From Cafeteria roenbergensis (lineage: Eukaryota > Sar > Bigyra > Bicosoecida > Cafeteriaceae): a DNA stretch of 64,000 bases. The notes under the pieces were generated by a model, which was not told where the DNA came from, searched no databases, and saw nothing but the letters and a program-made list of their open reading frames with translations. This document shows positions 32,359 to 43,000 of this stretch, in pieces; the first letter of the stretch is position 1; each line of letters opens with the position of its first letter. The position numbers and the translations under genes were made by a program. Where the stretch lies: positions 62,001 to 126,000 of the forward strand of contig VLTN01000072.1 in assembly GCA_008330645.1 (NCBI GenBank). Direction: 5' to 3'.

Positions 32359-34564
32359 TCACATGCGGAACACTCCGAACTTGGTGTCCGCGATGGGGGC
32401 GTTGAGCGCGGCCGAGAGGGAGAGGCCGACGACGTCACGAGTGCTCGAGGGCTCGATGATCCCGTCGTCCCACAGGCGGGCCGTGCTGTAGTACGCGGAG
32501 CCCTGCCGCTCATACTGGGCGCGAATGGGCTGCTTGAACTCGTCCTCCTCCTCGGCGCTCCAGGTCTTGCCGCTGGCCTCGATGCGGTCGCGGGCAATGG
32601 TGGAGAGCACAGAGGACGCCTGCTCGCCGCCCATGACGGAGATCTTGGCGTTGGGCCACATGTACAGGAAGCGCGGGTCGAATGCCCGGCCACACATGCC
32701 GTAGTTGCCGGCGCCGAAGGACCCGCCGATGATGACGGTGATCTTGGGCACCTTGGCGCACGACACTGCCGTGACCAGCTTGGCGCCGTGCTTGGCGATC
32801 CCTCCGTTCTCGTACGTCCTGCCCACCATGAAGCCGGTGATGTTCTGGAGGAAGAGGAGCGGGATGCCGCGCTGCGAGCAGAGCTCGATGAAGTGGGCGC
32901 CCTTGAGCGCCGACTCGCCGAAGAGAATGCCGTTGTTGGCCACGATGCCCACGGGGTAGCCGTGCATGCGCGCGAAGCCGGTCACGAGCGTCTCGCCGTA
33001 AAGCGGCTTGAACTCGTCGAAGCGGGAGCCGTCCACCGTGCGGGCGATGACTGAGCGCACGTCGAAGCTCTTCCGGGTGTCCACCGGGATGACGCCGTTG
33101 AGCTCTGCCGCATCGTAGAGCGGCGACTCGGGAGCCTGCATGTCCATGCCGGCCATGCCGGGCTTGGTGGCGCCGCCGTTGAGGTTGGCCAGGACGCGGC
33201 GGGCCTCGAGCATGGCGTGCTCGTCGTTGTTGGCGATGTGGTCGGTGACGCCGCTGGTGCGGCAGTGCACGTCGGCGCCGCCCAGGTCCTCGGCCGACAC
33301 GATCTCGCCGGTGGCGGCCTTGACCAGGGGCGGGCCGCCGAGGAAGATGGTGCCGGTGCCCTTGACGATGATGGACTCATCGCTCATGGCAGGCACGTAC
33401 GCCCCGCCGGCCGTGCAGGACCCCATGACCACGCTCACCTGAGGGATGCCCGCGCCGCTCATGTTGGCCTGGTTGAAGAAGATGCGGCCGAAGTGGTCGC
33501 GGTCGGGGAAGACCTCGTCCTGCTTGGGAAGGAATGCCCCTCCGCTGTCGACCAGGTAGACGCAGGGCAGGCGGTTGTTCGCGGCGATCTCCTGCGCGCG
33601 CAGGTGCTTCTTCACCGTGATGGGGTAGTACGTGCCGCCCTTGACCGTGGCGTCGTTGGCCACAACCATCACCTCCCGGCCGTGCACCCGCCCGATGCCC
33701 GTCACGACGCCTCCCGAGGGCACCTCGTCGTCGTACACCTGGTGCCCGGCCAGCGGGGACAGCTCCAGGAAGGGGCTTCCCGGGTCCAGGAGCCGGTCGA
33801 TGCGCTCGCGCGGCAGCAGCTTGCCGCGGCTCCGGTGCTTGGCAATGGCGCGCTCTCCGCCGCCAAGGTGCACCTTGGCCGTCTCGGCGCGCAGCTCCCC
33901 GATCAGCTCGTCCATCGCGGCCGAGCTCTCCTTGAACGCCGCCGACGTCGTGTCCGCGCAGCTTCCCAGGACGTTGTAGCCGCGGTCGGAGCCGCCCGTG
34001 GTCAGCATGCCGCGGCGGGGCGCGGCGACTGCCACTGGCGTGGGCGCGGCAGCGGCGCGACGAGCCGCCAGCTGCGCACAGGGAGAGGGGTGGGGGGTAC
34101 AGGCAAAGGGCACGCACAGGCTCGAGCCACGGTGTCAGGGCAAGCGGCAGAGGAGGGCGTGACTGCCCGCGGCGCTGGAGAGGGGGAGGCCCGGTGGGGA
34201 GCTGCTGGCGCCGGCGAGCGGGCGGGACGCGCGCGGGCGGCGATCCGAGGCCACGTGCCGCGCCGCACGCTGTGAGCGCCAAGCCCCGGCAGCTTGGCAG
34301 GTGGCCGCCGGGCCACGCTCGCCCGGCCCAGGCAGTGCGGGGGAGGGGCGCAGGGGGCCGGGCGGCGCCGCAGCGCGCCGCGACAAGGGCGCACCCCGCC
34401 GGGACTGCAAGACGTGGCAACTGGAAGAGCTGCCAGTGCTCCGAGGCCGGCCCGGCGCGGCCCCGCAGCAAGGGCGCAGCACGCCGAGCGCCGGGCGCAC
34501 GCCAGAGCACGCAAACGCTCACAAGGACCCTCGCCGCAGCGCTGCGGGCGGAAGCGATGGCCAT
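32359..34564 (-). CDS. MCCC2: Methylcrotonoyl-CoA carboxylase beta subunit, mitochondrial
   Basis: Two exons, minus strand: 34564-34523 and 34071-32359 (584 residues; phase 0, GTGAGC/CAG; 451-base intron). Residues 1 to ~45 ([14 protein letters not shown], then [21 protein letters not shown]) form a basic, Ala/Arg-rich mitochondrial presequence that is only complete after splicing. The mature part is a full carboxyltransferase of the MCC-beta type: [83 protein letters not shown] and [19 protein letters not shown]. Length matches the family (~560). With a biotin-carrying alpha subunit (not in this window) it carboxylates 3-methylcrotonyl-CoA in leucine breakdown. The [10 protein letters not shown] and GGEQA segments favour MCC over propionyl-CoA carboxylase. 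Confidence 0.95.
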
Positions 34565-34980
34565 TCGGGCCCAATGTCACCCCGGAGTGACCGCGAGCAC
34601 GCGCCGAAGCAGCGGCTCTGCCGGGCGACACCGCCTCGCCGAGGGCGCGCCCCTGGCGCCGCCCGGGGCGCAATGCGATCGCGGCGCACGCGCACAGCGG
34701 CTCAAGGCCGCCGTTGCGCACGTGTGCGGGGGGAAGACGCCTGCTTTGGGCGCGGTTGGAGGGCAGCCCCTGGAGGCACAGCTCGAGCTCCGCGAAACGA
34801 CAGAGGCCAGGAGGACGGGGGGCTGCGTGGTGGTGAGTGGGTGCGCGCGACGAGGGGGCAGCGTAGCGGCTGCTCGTTCGCCGCTGGCAAGCTACATCGA
34901 ACGCAACGCACGCGGCAGCACGCGTTTCGGGGCGCGCGCGCACCGCCGAGGTGCAAGAGAGGGGGAGCGAGCGGCCACTG
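34565..34980. other. Tandem spacer, no gene seen
   Basis: Sits between two minus-strand genes. It should hold the carboxylase promoter and the 3' end of the NEMP-like gene. Open frames here lack any family signal. Confidence 0.4.
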
Positions 34981-37014
34981 CTAGTTGTGCATTTCGCGGA
35001 GAGCCCCCTCCGTGCGGCGCTCCATCTCGTCTTCGAAGCTGGATTCCGACATGGCCGGGGAGTCCCGCCCCGTGGGGGCGGGCTCGAAGGGAAGGAAGGG
35101 CGGCTCCTTGCCCGAGTCGACGAACTCCCGCATCGCCCTCCGCCCCTCGGGGGAGAGGTGCTCGAGCATGTGGGGGTTGTCCCTCGCAGTGCGGCGGAGC
35201 TCGCGGAGCTCCGCCTGCTCGTGGGCCGCGTCAAAGTAGCGCCACACGGGGGGGTTGGCGGCGCGGGCGGCGTGGAAGGCCTGGAGCACGGGCTTGCGGC
35301 GGCGCAGGCGGCTGCTGCTGGAGCTGCGGCCGCGGCCGCGGGCCGCCGCGTGGTCGTCCTCGTCGTCCTCGCTGTCATCCGTGGCGCCGAACACGTCGGC
35401 GGGCGCGGGGGGTCGCCTGGCGCGGAAGACCTCGTCCTCGGGCCGAACGAAGGCGGAGGCCTCGGCCGAAGGGGCGTCCGCCCTGCAGCAGCGGCAGCAG
35501 TTGCGGGCGGTGCGGCAGGGGCACGAGATCGTGTAGACGACGGCGCCGGCAAGCCACCTGGCGAAGCCGTCGAGCACGACGAAGAGCGACACGACGAGGC
35601 CGAGTCCCTGGAGAACGAGCGGCACTGCGGCGCACATGACCATGGCGGGGGCGGAGGACCCCGCGAGGGGGGCGGCCGTGAGCACCGCCATGCGGATGAG
35701 GCTGGTGAACGCGCCGAGGCGCTCCGGGGTGGCGGGCGTGGAGAAGACGAACCAGAGCCCGATGCTGATGAGGACGAGGACGACCGCCACGAGGGCGGCC
35801 AGCTGGATGGTGGCCTCGTCGATCTCCTGCCCCGTGGCAGCGCGCACGAGGCCCTGCACGCTGGCGACGGCCGCCTTGGGGAGGAGCTCCCGCCAGATGA
35901 CGCCAAGCGTGCCCGCGATGATCGCGGCGGTCGCGCCCAGCGGCGACGAGAGGCGCTGCGCGACGAACCACAAGACCACGCCCAACGCCACAGTGATGCC
36001 CACGAAGAAGACTGTCACGGTGAAGACGGCCTCGTTGGCGATGTACGGCGCCACGATCCAAAACACCACAACCAGCAGCGCGATTGTCACCGACACCGGG
36101 TCGAACTCTGCGCAGCCACGCAGAGCCGAGGCAGCAGGCACAAGGTAGCGAGCGCGGCGGTGAGGCAGCGGGCAGGCAGGGGGGTGGGGGGGGGGCGGGC
36201 GGACGCGTGGCGAAAAAGAGAGCACGCCTCGAGAGTGTCGCAACTCGCAACCGGCGCGCCCGGCGATCCCGCGCTTGCGAGGGGCTGAAATCGCCCACCC
36301 GGGGTGCGAGACCGAAATAGCAAATACACGCGCCCAGCACGGCGTGGCGGCGCAGCCGACCGCCTCAGACGGGGCGACTGCTCACGGACAAGCTCGGCAA
36401 CGAAGCGGCCGCCGTTGGACGCCGTGAACGTGTTGTTGGAGAGCATCCACACGCTGCCATGGCTGCCCATCAGCTGCATGACCGGCGTGCGGATCATGCT
36501 GAAGACGCCATCGACGGTCGAGGCTTCAGACCCGACGATGACGTCTCCGCCTGCGCGCGCCGGGCGTGGGGGGGGTGACGGGCACATTGGTTGGCGCATG
36601 TCGCAGCCGAGCGGCGCGCTGCGCGACGCCAGCTGCGCCGCCCAGCCGCGAGCCAAGGAGCAGCGGCGCACAGGGCCGAATCCCAACCAGCGAGCTGCAC
36701 GGGCCCGCTGCGCAGCGGGCGGCGGACTCACTGTTCAGCGGGGTCAGGCGCAGGGAGCCGAGCACGTATGGCACCGCCTTCAACACGGCGTCCACGTCCA
36801 GGCCTACCGGGTCCGCCCGCACTTCCAGGCAGAACAGCGGGACGCTGGGGTTGGGGGCGTCGAACAGCGAAAGAACCGTGCAGTCGCGCTTCGCCTGGGA
36901 ACTTTGCTGGCGGCCTGCCTGCTTCGCGGCGAAGCCGGTCCCGGCCAGGCAGCCGAGCACCAGCAAGCACAGCCCCGCGGCGAGCGCCCTAGAGGGCGTC
37001 CTTTCACTGGCCAT
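34981..37014 (-). CDS. NEMP-like nuclear-envelope membrane protein
   Basis: Three exons, minus strand: 37014-36732, 36550-36386, 36107-34981 (524 residues), both introns phase 1. It starts with a signal peptide (ALAAGLCLLVLGCLAGTGFA) and a ~150-residue lumenal region. Then comes a tight cluster of about five membrane helices (VTIALLVVVFWIVAP, FTVTVFFVGITVALGVVLWF, AALVAVVLVLISIGLWFVF and others), a Cys-rich motif (CPCRTARNCCRCC) and an acidic cytoplasmic tail. The tail ends with a helical part (AELRELRRTARDNPHMLEHL, then MREFVDSG) that resembles the C-terminus of NEMP/TMEM194. Order and size fit that family, which sits in the inner nuclear membrane and supports nuclear-envelope stiffness and fertility in animals. 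Similarity is by architecture and short motifs, so the family call is moderate. The spliced frame is strong (AELV joined to QFDPVSV). Confidence 0.72.
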
Positions 37015-37161
37015 GCTGCTGCGCGCCCGCCCACTCGCTCTCGGGCGCGGCGGTGTGCCGCGTCCGGGAGGTGCGCGCGCCGGCAAACGGCGCAGAGCCT
37101 GTCGGCGGCAAGGCGGGAACGGCCTGCGTGCCGCCACTCAAGGCCCGAGCAGGAAGACGCA
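37015..37161. promoter_or_regulatory. 147-base head-to-head spacer
   Basis: Divergent coding starts of the NEMP-like and MaoC genes lie 147 bases apart, so a shared two-way promoter is likely. No motif is recognised. Confidence 0.45.
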
Positions 37162-37786
37162 ATGGCGGCCCGGCGCATCGCAGCGACAATTGGCGGCAAC
37201 CTCAAGGCGGTGAGGCAGCCGCAGCGCACGGGAGCAGCGAGAGGGCGGGCGGAGGCCGAGGGCGCTGCGTGGCAGCACCGTGCGGAGGGCAATGCAGCAA
37301 GCGGCTGCCGCCCGAGTGTCGAGCGCCCGCGTGCCGAGGTGTTGCCGCCCCGCCGAGTCGCAGCACCCCGAGCGGCGCCTTGCGCTCGGGCAGTTCGGCG
37401 AGCTGTCCCGCGTCATGTCCCCGGAGCTGGTCGCCGGGTTTGCCGAGGTCAGCGGCGACGACAACCCCGTGCACTTGAGCGAAGAGTACGCGGCCAAGAC
37501 GCGGTTCAAGAAGCCCATTGCGCACGGGATGCTGTACAGCTCGATGATTAGCACCATCTTCGGGGCGCAATTCGAGGGGGCCATCTATCTCCGGCAAACG
37601 TTTGAGTTCAAGCGCCCTGTGTTCGTGGGCGACAAGGCGACCGCCAAGGTGACGGTGACAGACGTGCAGGTGGACCCCTACATCGTGACCTGCCGCACTG
37701 TGATCGAGGACTCGGCTGGCAAGGTCTGCACCGACGGCGAGGCATCCGTGCTGCTGCCGGACCCGGAGGCGGCGCCGCGCGCGTAG
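37162..37786 (+). CDS. MaoC-like enoyl-CoA / hydroxyacyl hydratase
   Basis: Preferred model: exons 37162-37209 and 37364-37786 (156 residues; phase 0, GTGAGG/CAG), giving MAARRIAATIGGNLKA as a short mitochondrial-type presequence. A single-exon model starting at ATG 37292 (164 residues) is also open and also gives a basic N-terminus, so the start is uncertain. The body is a compact single hotdog domain. FAEVSGDDNPVHLSEEYA holds the hydratase Asp and His pair (D-x-N-P-x-H), and FKKPIAHGMLYSSMISTIFG is the hydratase-2 motif. The rest (YLRQTFEFKRPVFVGD) finishes the fold. Such proteins hydrate trans-2-enoyl-CoA to (R)-3-hydroxyacyl-CoA, or act as 3-hydroxyacyl-thioester dehydratase in mitochondrial fatty-acid synthesis. 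Size and presequence fit the latter as well. Confidence 0.88.
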
Positions 37787-38280
37787 GCTCTGCCCGCGAA
37801 GCCGGCGGCATGCAGCTGCAGGCCACCGCAGAGGCATCGCGTCAGAAGGCGGAGCACGCGTCTGTTGAATTGGCCGCGGTGCGGTTCTTTGCTGTGCTGG
37901 CGATGGCATCGGCGCAAGACGGCCTGGCAGTCGCGCGCAACAACGTATTATCGAGGGGGGCGGGTCCGGCCACAGCGGGTGGACATCCCCCCCCCCCGGC
38001 GTTTTCAACACAGGCAAGCGCACGCGCTCACAGAAAGGCACTGCCACCCCAAGCAGCGATGCCAATGCAGGCAGGGGGCGTGGCGCGGCTGCTGCTCACT
38101 CGCGGGGCGCGCGGCGCGGGGCTGTGGCTGCCCGCTTCGACCCGCTGCGCTGGCTCCCCGTTCCCACTTCACAGGGAGCGCGTGCGCGCGGCGGCCCGGC
38201 GTAGGGAGGCCCCCCGCGTGCGCGAGCCGGCAGCGGGTCCGCCCCAGCGCCCTTCCCTGCGGCAAGCAGCGATGCCGGCG
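37787..38280. other. Convergent 3' spacer, no gene seen
   Basis: Two genes end here from opposite sides. Apart from a C run near 37988-37997, nothing stands out. Confidence 0.45.
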
Positions 38281-39465
38281 CTAGCCCCGGACCCAGCGGC
38301 CGTACAGGACCGCCCCGAGCAAGGAGAGCGGCACCCCCACCACGCTCCCCCACGCCGGCATGCTCTCCACGCCCCCCATGGCGTAGCTCCAGGCCAGCGA
38401 GGCGAGGAAGAGCAGACATGCCTTGACGTACCCCATCACCTGGAACGTCACGGGCGACGTCACCCCGATGAGGGCCCCTGCCGCAACGTTGGATGTCACT
38501 GCCATGACGGCGGTGAGGGCGAGCGCGCTCACCAGCAGCGGGGACCAGTGGATCGCCAGGAAGCCCCCCTCGCCCGTGGCCTCAAACGCCGCCACGACGG
38601 CCCCCCCCGCTGCCACCACGGGCGAGATCTGCTGCAGCAGCTGCGCGGAGTTCACCCCAAGCGAGTCCTGCCGCATCTTCTGCAGCACCTGGTAGGCGGC
38701 GTTGCAGATGACGGACACGAAGGCCACGGGGAGGCCCCAGCCGGCCTGAAGGTCCTTGTCGTTGATGGTGTGCAGCGCCACGCCCGCCACCACAACCGAC
38801 AGCGCGCCCAGCACGGGCAGGTCGTAGCGCTTCCCCTCCCACAGGAAGCGCAGGAGCACGGTGGAGGGAGTCGTCAGCATGTTGGTCGCGAGAAACGCCC
38901 CCAGAGAGTTGATTTTGAGCGACGTCGTGCCCAGCACGATGGACAGCGCCCCCATGCTGCCGAGCAGCAGGCGGTCGTAGGTGGGCATGGCCTTGTGGGC
39001 GAAGGCCCCTGCCCAGGAGAGCAGCGTCAGCACGGTGGCGTTGCTCGCAAAATGCAGCGCGACCAGGAGCCCAGAGAAGCGGAAGTTCATCTCGTTCATC
39101 AGCATCTTGTTCGCCAAGATGAGCCCGATTCCCGCCGCTGGGGCCGCAAGGATCAGCGCGTACACCTGCCACGGCGCAAGCAAGGTTCCCGGTGCAAGGG
39201 CCAGCCTCGGCGGGCCCGGCTTCGACGTGTCGCCCTCCTCTTCGTCGCCCGACAGGCCCATCATCACTGCATCCAGCACGGCCGTCGCGCCGGCTCCGGG
39301 GCCCTGATCCTTGCCGACCTCCCGCTGCGCGGCGGCGGCATCGCGGCGCGGGGCAATCGCGCTCATGCGGAGCGAAGACGCGGGCACCAGCGACTGGCGA
39401 GCGCGCACGCCAAAGGCCTTGACCCTTAGTGCAGACGCCCAGCCAACGCTCTCCTCCCAGGGCAT
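38281..39465 (-). CDS. TPT/SLC35-type nucleotide-sugar or sugar-phosphate transporter
   Basis: One exon; 394 residues from the ATG at 39465, or 361 from the ATG at 39366. The frame stays open upstream to 39969, so the start is uncertain. An acidic N-terminal tail ([17 protein letters not shown]) is followed by about ten helices of the drug/metabolite transporter fold. TPT-family landmarks are visible: [15 protein letters not shown] (the NK motif after helix 1), [32 protein letters not shown] (the N-S-x-x-x-x-x-K/N region), TPSTVLLRF and [20 protein letters not shown] (the helix 8-9 consensus). The overall pattern is closest to SLC35E3-like Golgi proteins. The substrate cannot be read from sequence. 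It diverges from PRP8 across a 590-base spacer. Confidence 0.88.
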   Translation of the reverse strand: MPWEESVGWASALRVKAFGVRARQSLVPASSLRMSAIAPRRDAAAAQREVGKDQGPGAGATAVLDAVMMGLSGDEEEGDTSKPGPPRLALAPGTLLAPWQVYALILAAPAAGIGLILANKMLMNEMNFRFSGLLVALHFASNATVLTLLSWAGAFAHKAMPTYDRLLLGSMGALSIVLGTTSLKINSLGAFLATNMLTTPSTVLLRFLWEGKRYDLPVLGALSVVVAGVALHTINDKDLQAGWGLPVAFVSVICNAAYQVLQKMRQDSLGVNSAQLLQQISPVVAAGGAVVAAFEATGEGGFLAIHWSPLLVSALALTAVMAVTSNVAAGALIGVTSPVTFQVMGYVKACLLFLASLAWSYAMGGVESMPAWGSVVGVPLSLLGAVLYGRWVRG

Positions 39466-40055
39466 CCGGGGGTGCGCCCCGAGGGAGCCCGAACTCGAAC
39501 TTGGGCTGCAACTTGCCGATGTTTTCGGTTTGCTTGGCGGCAGAGCCGCGGCCGCCCGAGGCGCGTCGCAGTCCTTGCACCGCCACCGGACGGGAGCCAG
39601 GGAGGTCTCACGGGGCAGGCTGGCCGGTGGAGACAGCCGCTCGCGGATGGCGGTGGAGGCCGTCGCGGGTCCGGCGTGCCGGCCGTCGCGCGGTCGGCCA
39701 CACACGCACCACAACTGCAGCTCGCGGATTGATGGCAGAGCCGCCCGACTCTGCCAGCGGTTCTGGCTGCCGAGGATGTGCAGCGTCGCTGTGCGAGCCG
39801 CCAGCAAAGCGCCCGGCGGGCCCAGGCGTGCGGGGCGCAACGCAACGGTACCGTACTGCGCCCTCCGCTCGGTCGGGGGGCGGCGGAGCGCTGCCGTGCG
39901 CGCATCAGACGTTTTTGTCGCGGCAGGCCCGACTCGGAACGCCGAACTGCGATCGAGCGAAAAAGCCAAAAAGGCAAAACAAGCAGAGTCAGAGGGAAGC
40001 GAGCCGGCACCGGCCGCCTGGCCTCCGGGAAGCGCAAGGAGGGCGAGCCGCCGAG
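39466..40055. promoter_or_regulatory. Divergent spacer between transporter and PRP8
   Basis: 590 bases between opposing coding starts. Open frames cross it on both strands without any family match. It should hold both promoters. A purine-rich, less GC-rich patch (~39955-40005) lies just upstream of the PRP8 ATG and may be its leader. Confidence 0.4.
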
Positions 40056-43000
40056 ATGCAGGGAGGATACTACGGTGGGCCGCCGCCCCCCGGCATGCCG
40101 CCGAGGGGCCCGCCCATGGCGTTCGCGCCGCGAGGCCCGCCCGGGATGCCGGCGCCGCCCGGCATGGGCAGGCCAGGGATGCCGCCTCCGGGCATGGGCA
40201 TGCGCCCTGGCCCGAACATGTTCGGCAGGGGGCCGCCCCGCCCGGTGATGCTGCCGCAGCCCGTCGCGCCCAAGCCCATCAGCGCGCCCGCGGCCCCGCG
40301 CTCGGAGGTGAGTGCCCACTCTGCCTCGCTCCTCTCGCCTGCCCCGGGCCCGGCCCCGCCCCGTCCTGCTTTGCCTGGACGCCTGCGCCCTGGAATCGCA
40401 ACGGAGGCTGCAAGCCGCTGCGTGCACTGGGAGTCGAGCAGGGCGCTGTGGCCTCAGGGTCCGCCGCGTCGAGCTCGCGGGCGTGGCGGTTTGCACGCCG
40501 GGCCTGGGCGCGCGGATCAGGGCGGCCTCGGCCGCGCCAGACACCCCGCGGAGGGGCCAGCGTTGCGGCCTGCTTGCATGCTTGCCTGTGCCACTCCGCC
40601 GCAAGGCCGCGTTCCCCGTCTGGCCCGCTTCGCGCAGGAGGAGCTCATCGCCGAGCGCGCCCGTCGCTGGCGGCGCGTCAACTCCGCGCGGTACAACCCC
40701 AAGCGCGACTTTGGGGGCAAGTCCCAGAAGGGCGGCGCCACCGTCGTGGAGAAGGAGATGATGCCCGCAGAGCACATCCGCAAAATCATGCGCGACCACG
40801 GCGACATGAGCGCGGCCAAGTGGAAGGACCAGAAGCGCGTCTACCTCGGCGCCCTCAAGTACGCTCCGCACGCCGTGTTCAAGCTGCTCGAGAACATGCC
40901 CATGCCGTGGGAGCAGATCCGCGACGTGAGCGTCCTCTACCACGTCACCGGCGCAGTGAGCTTCGTGGACGAGGTGCCTCGGGTGGTGGAGCCGGTGTAC
41001 ATGGCCCAGTGGGGAACCACCTGGATCATGATGCGCCGGGAGAAGCGCGACCGCCGCAACTTCCGCCGCATGCGGTTCCCGCCCTTCGACGACGAGGAGC
41101 CGCCGCTCGACTACACGGACAACATCGTCGACGCCGAGCCGCCCGAGGCTCTCCGATTCGACCTCGACCCCGAGGACGACGCGGACGTCATCGACTGGCT
41201 CTGGGACAACAAGGGCCTCGTCGGCACGCCGCACATCAACGGCGAAACGTACCGCCGCTGGCACCTGCCTCTCTCCACGATGGCGACGCTGCACCGGCTC
41301 TCGAGCCAGCTGCTCTCCGGCATCACCGACTCCAACGCGCGCTACCTCTTCGACCTGCCCTCCTTCCTCACCAGCAAGGCCCTCAACCTCACTATCCCCG
41401 GCGGGCCCCGCTTCGAGCCGCTCTTCCGCGACGACGACCCAGCCGACGACGACTGGAACGAGTTCAACGACATCCACAAGGTTATCATGCGCGTCCCCAT
41501 CCGCACCGAGTACCGCGTCGCGTTCCCTTACCTCTACAACAGCCGTCCGCGCAAGGTCCGGCCTCAGGTCTACGGCGCGCCGGCCTCCGTCGTCCTGCCG
41601 CCGGAGGACGACCCCGACGCGCCCGCCTTCGCCTTCTACCCGTCCGTTAACCCCATCACGCCCCTCGAGTACGACGACTCGGCCTTTGCTGCTGACGACG
41701 CGGAGTGGGCCGAGGAGGCCGCCCAGGAGGCGGCTGCGGAGCGGCAGGCCGCGGAGGCCAGGGCCGCTCTCCGCGCCGCCGACGTCGAGGCTGGGTTCGG
41801 GCCCGGCGGCGCCGCGGAAGCAAGCTTCGTCGCGTACGCAGACGATGACGAGGAGGAGGACGACGAGGGCGACGTGGGCGACGTGGGTGCCACCGGCGCG
41901 CAGGCGGGCGGGAAGGGCGCCGCCGCCGCCACGGACGCCTTTGCAGCCGTCGCGGGCGCAGGCGTGCGCGTCGCCGGTCAGGGCCAAACCGCCCACCGGC
42001 GAAGGAGGGCGCGGCCGTGGGAGGCATCGGCTGGCGCAGGCGGCGTTGCCAGGCCAGGAGAGGTCGACGGGTCGGGCACGCTGTGGCTGCCTGCCGGCGC
42101 CACCCCCGCCCTCTGGGAGGTGGAGCCGCAGACGGACTACACGTCCGACGGCATCGCCCTCCTCTTCGCGCCCCGGCCCTTCAACCTGCGCTCTGGCCGA
42201 ACCCGCCGCGCGCAGGACGTTCCGCTGGTCAAGCGCTGGTACCAGGAGCACTGCCCTCAGGGCATGCCGACCAAGGTGCGCGTGTCGTACCAGAAGCTGC
42301 TCAAGACCTGGGTGCTCAACGAGCTCCGCAGCAGGCCGCCGCGCAGCGTGAAGAAGCGGTCGCTGCTCCGCTCCCTCAAGTCCACCAAGTTCTTCCAGCG
42401 CACCGAGCTGGACTGGGTCGAGGCCGGCCTGCAGGTGTGCAAGCAGGGCCACAACATGCTCAACCTCCTCATCGAGCGCAAGCGCCTGGACTACCTGCAC
42501 CTCGACTACAACTTCAACCTCAAGCCCACCAAGACGCTCACCACCAAGGAGCGCAAGAAGAGCCGCTTCGGCAACGCGTTCCACCTCATGCGCGAGATCT
42601 TCCGCCTCACCAAGCTCGTGGTCGACTCCCACGTGCAGTACCGCATCGGCAACATCGACGCCTACCAGCTCGCCGACGGCCTGCAGTACGCCTTCGCGCA
42701 CGTGGGCCAGCTCACGGGCATGTACCGGTACAAGTACCGGCTCATGCGCCAGGTCCGCATGACCAAGGACCTCAAGCACGTCATCTACTACCGCTTCAAC
42801 ACGGGCCCGGTCGGCAAGGGCCCCGGCGTCGGCTTCTGGGCCCCCGGGTGGCGCGTCTGGCTCTTCTTCCTGCGCGGGATCGTGCCCCTGCTGGAGCGCT
42901 GGCTGGGCAACCTCCTCGCTCGCCAGTTCGAGGGCCGCCACAACAAGGGCATCGCCTCCACGGTCACGAAGCAGCGCGTCGAGTCGCACTACGACCTGGA

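Noticed and set aside
37292-37786. Single-exon start for the MaoC gene at 37292
   Set aside because: Not excluded, but the spliced model starting at 37162 uses a good GTGAGG donor and fits the local habit of tiny first exons; kept as an alternative.
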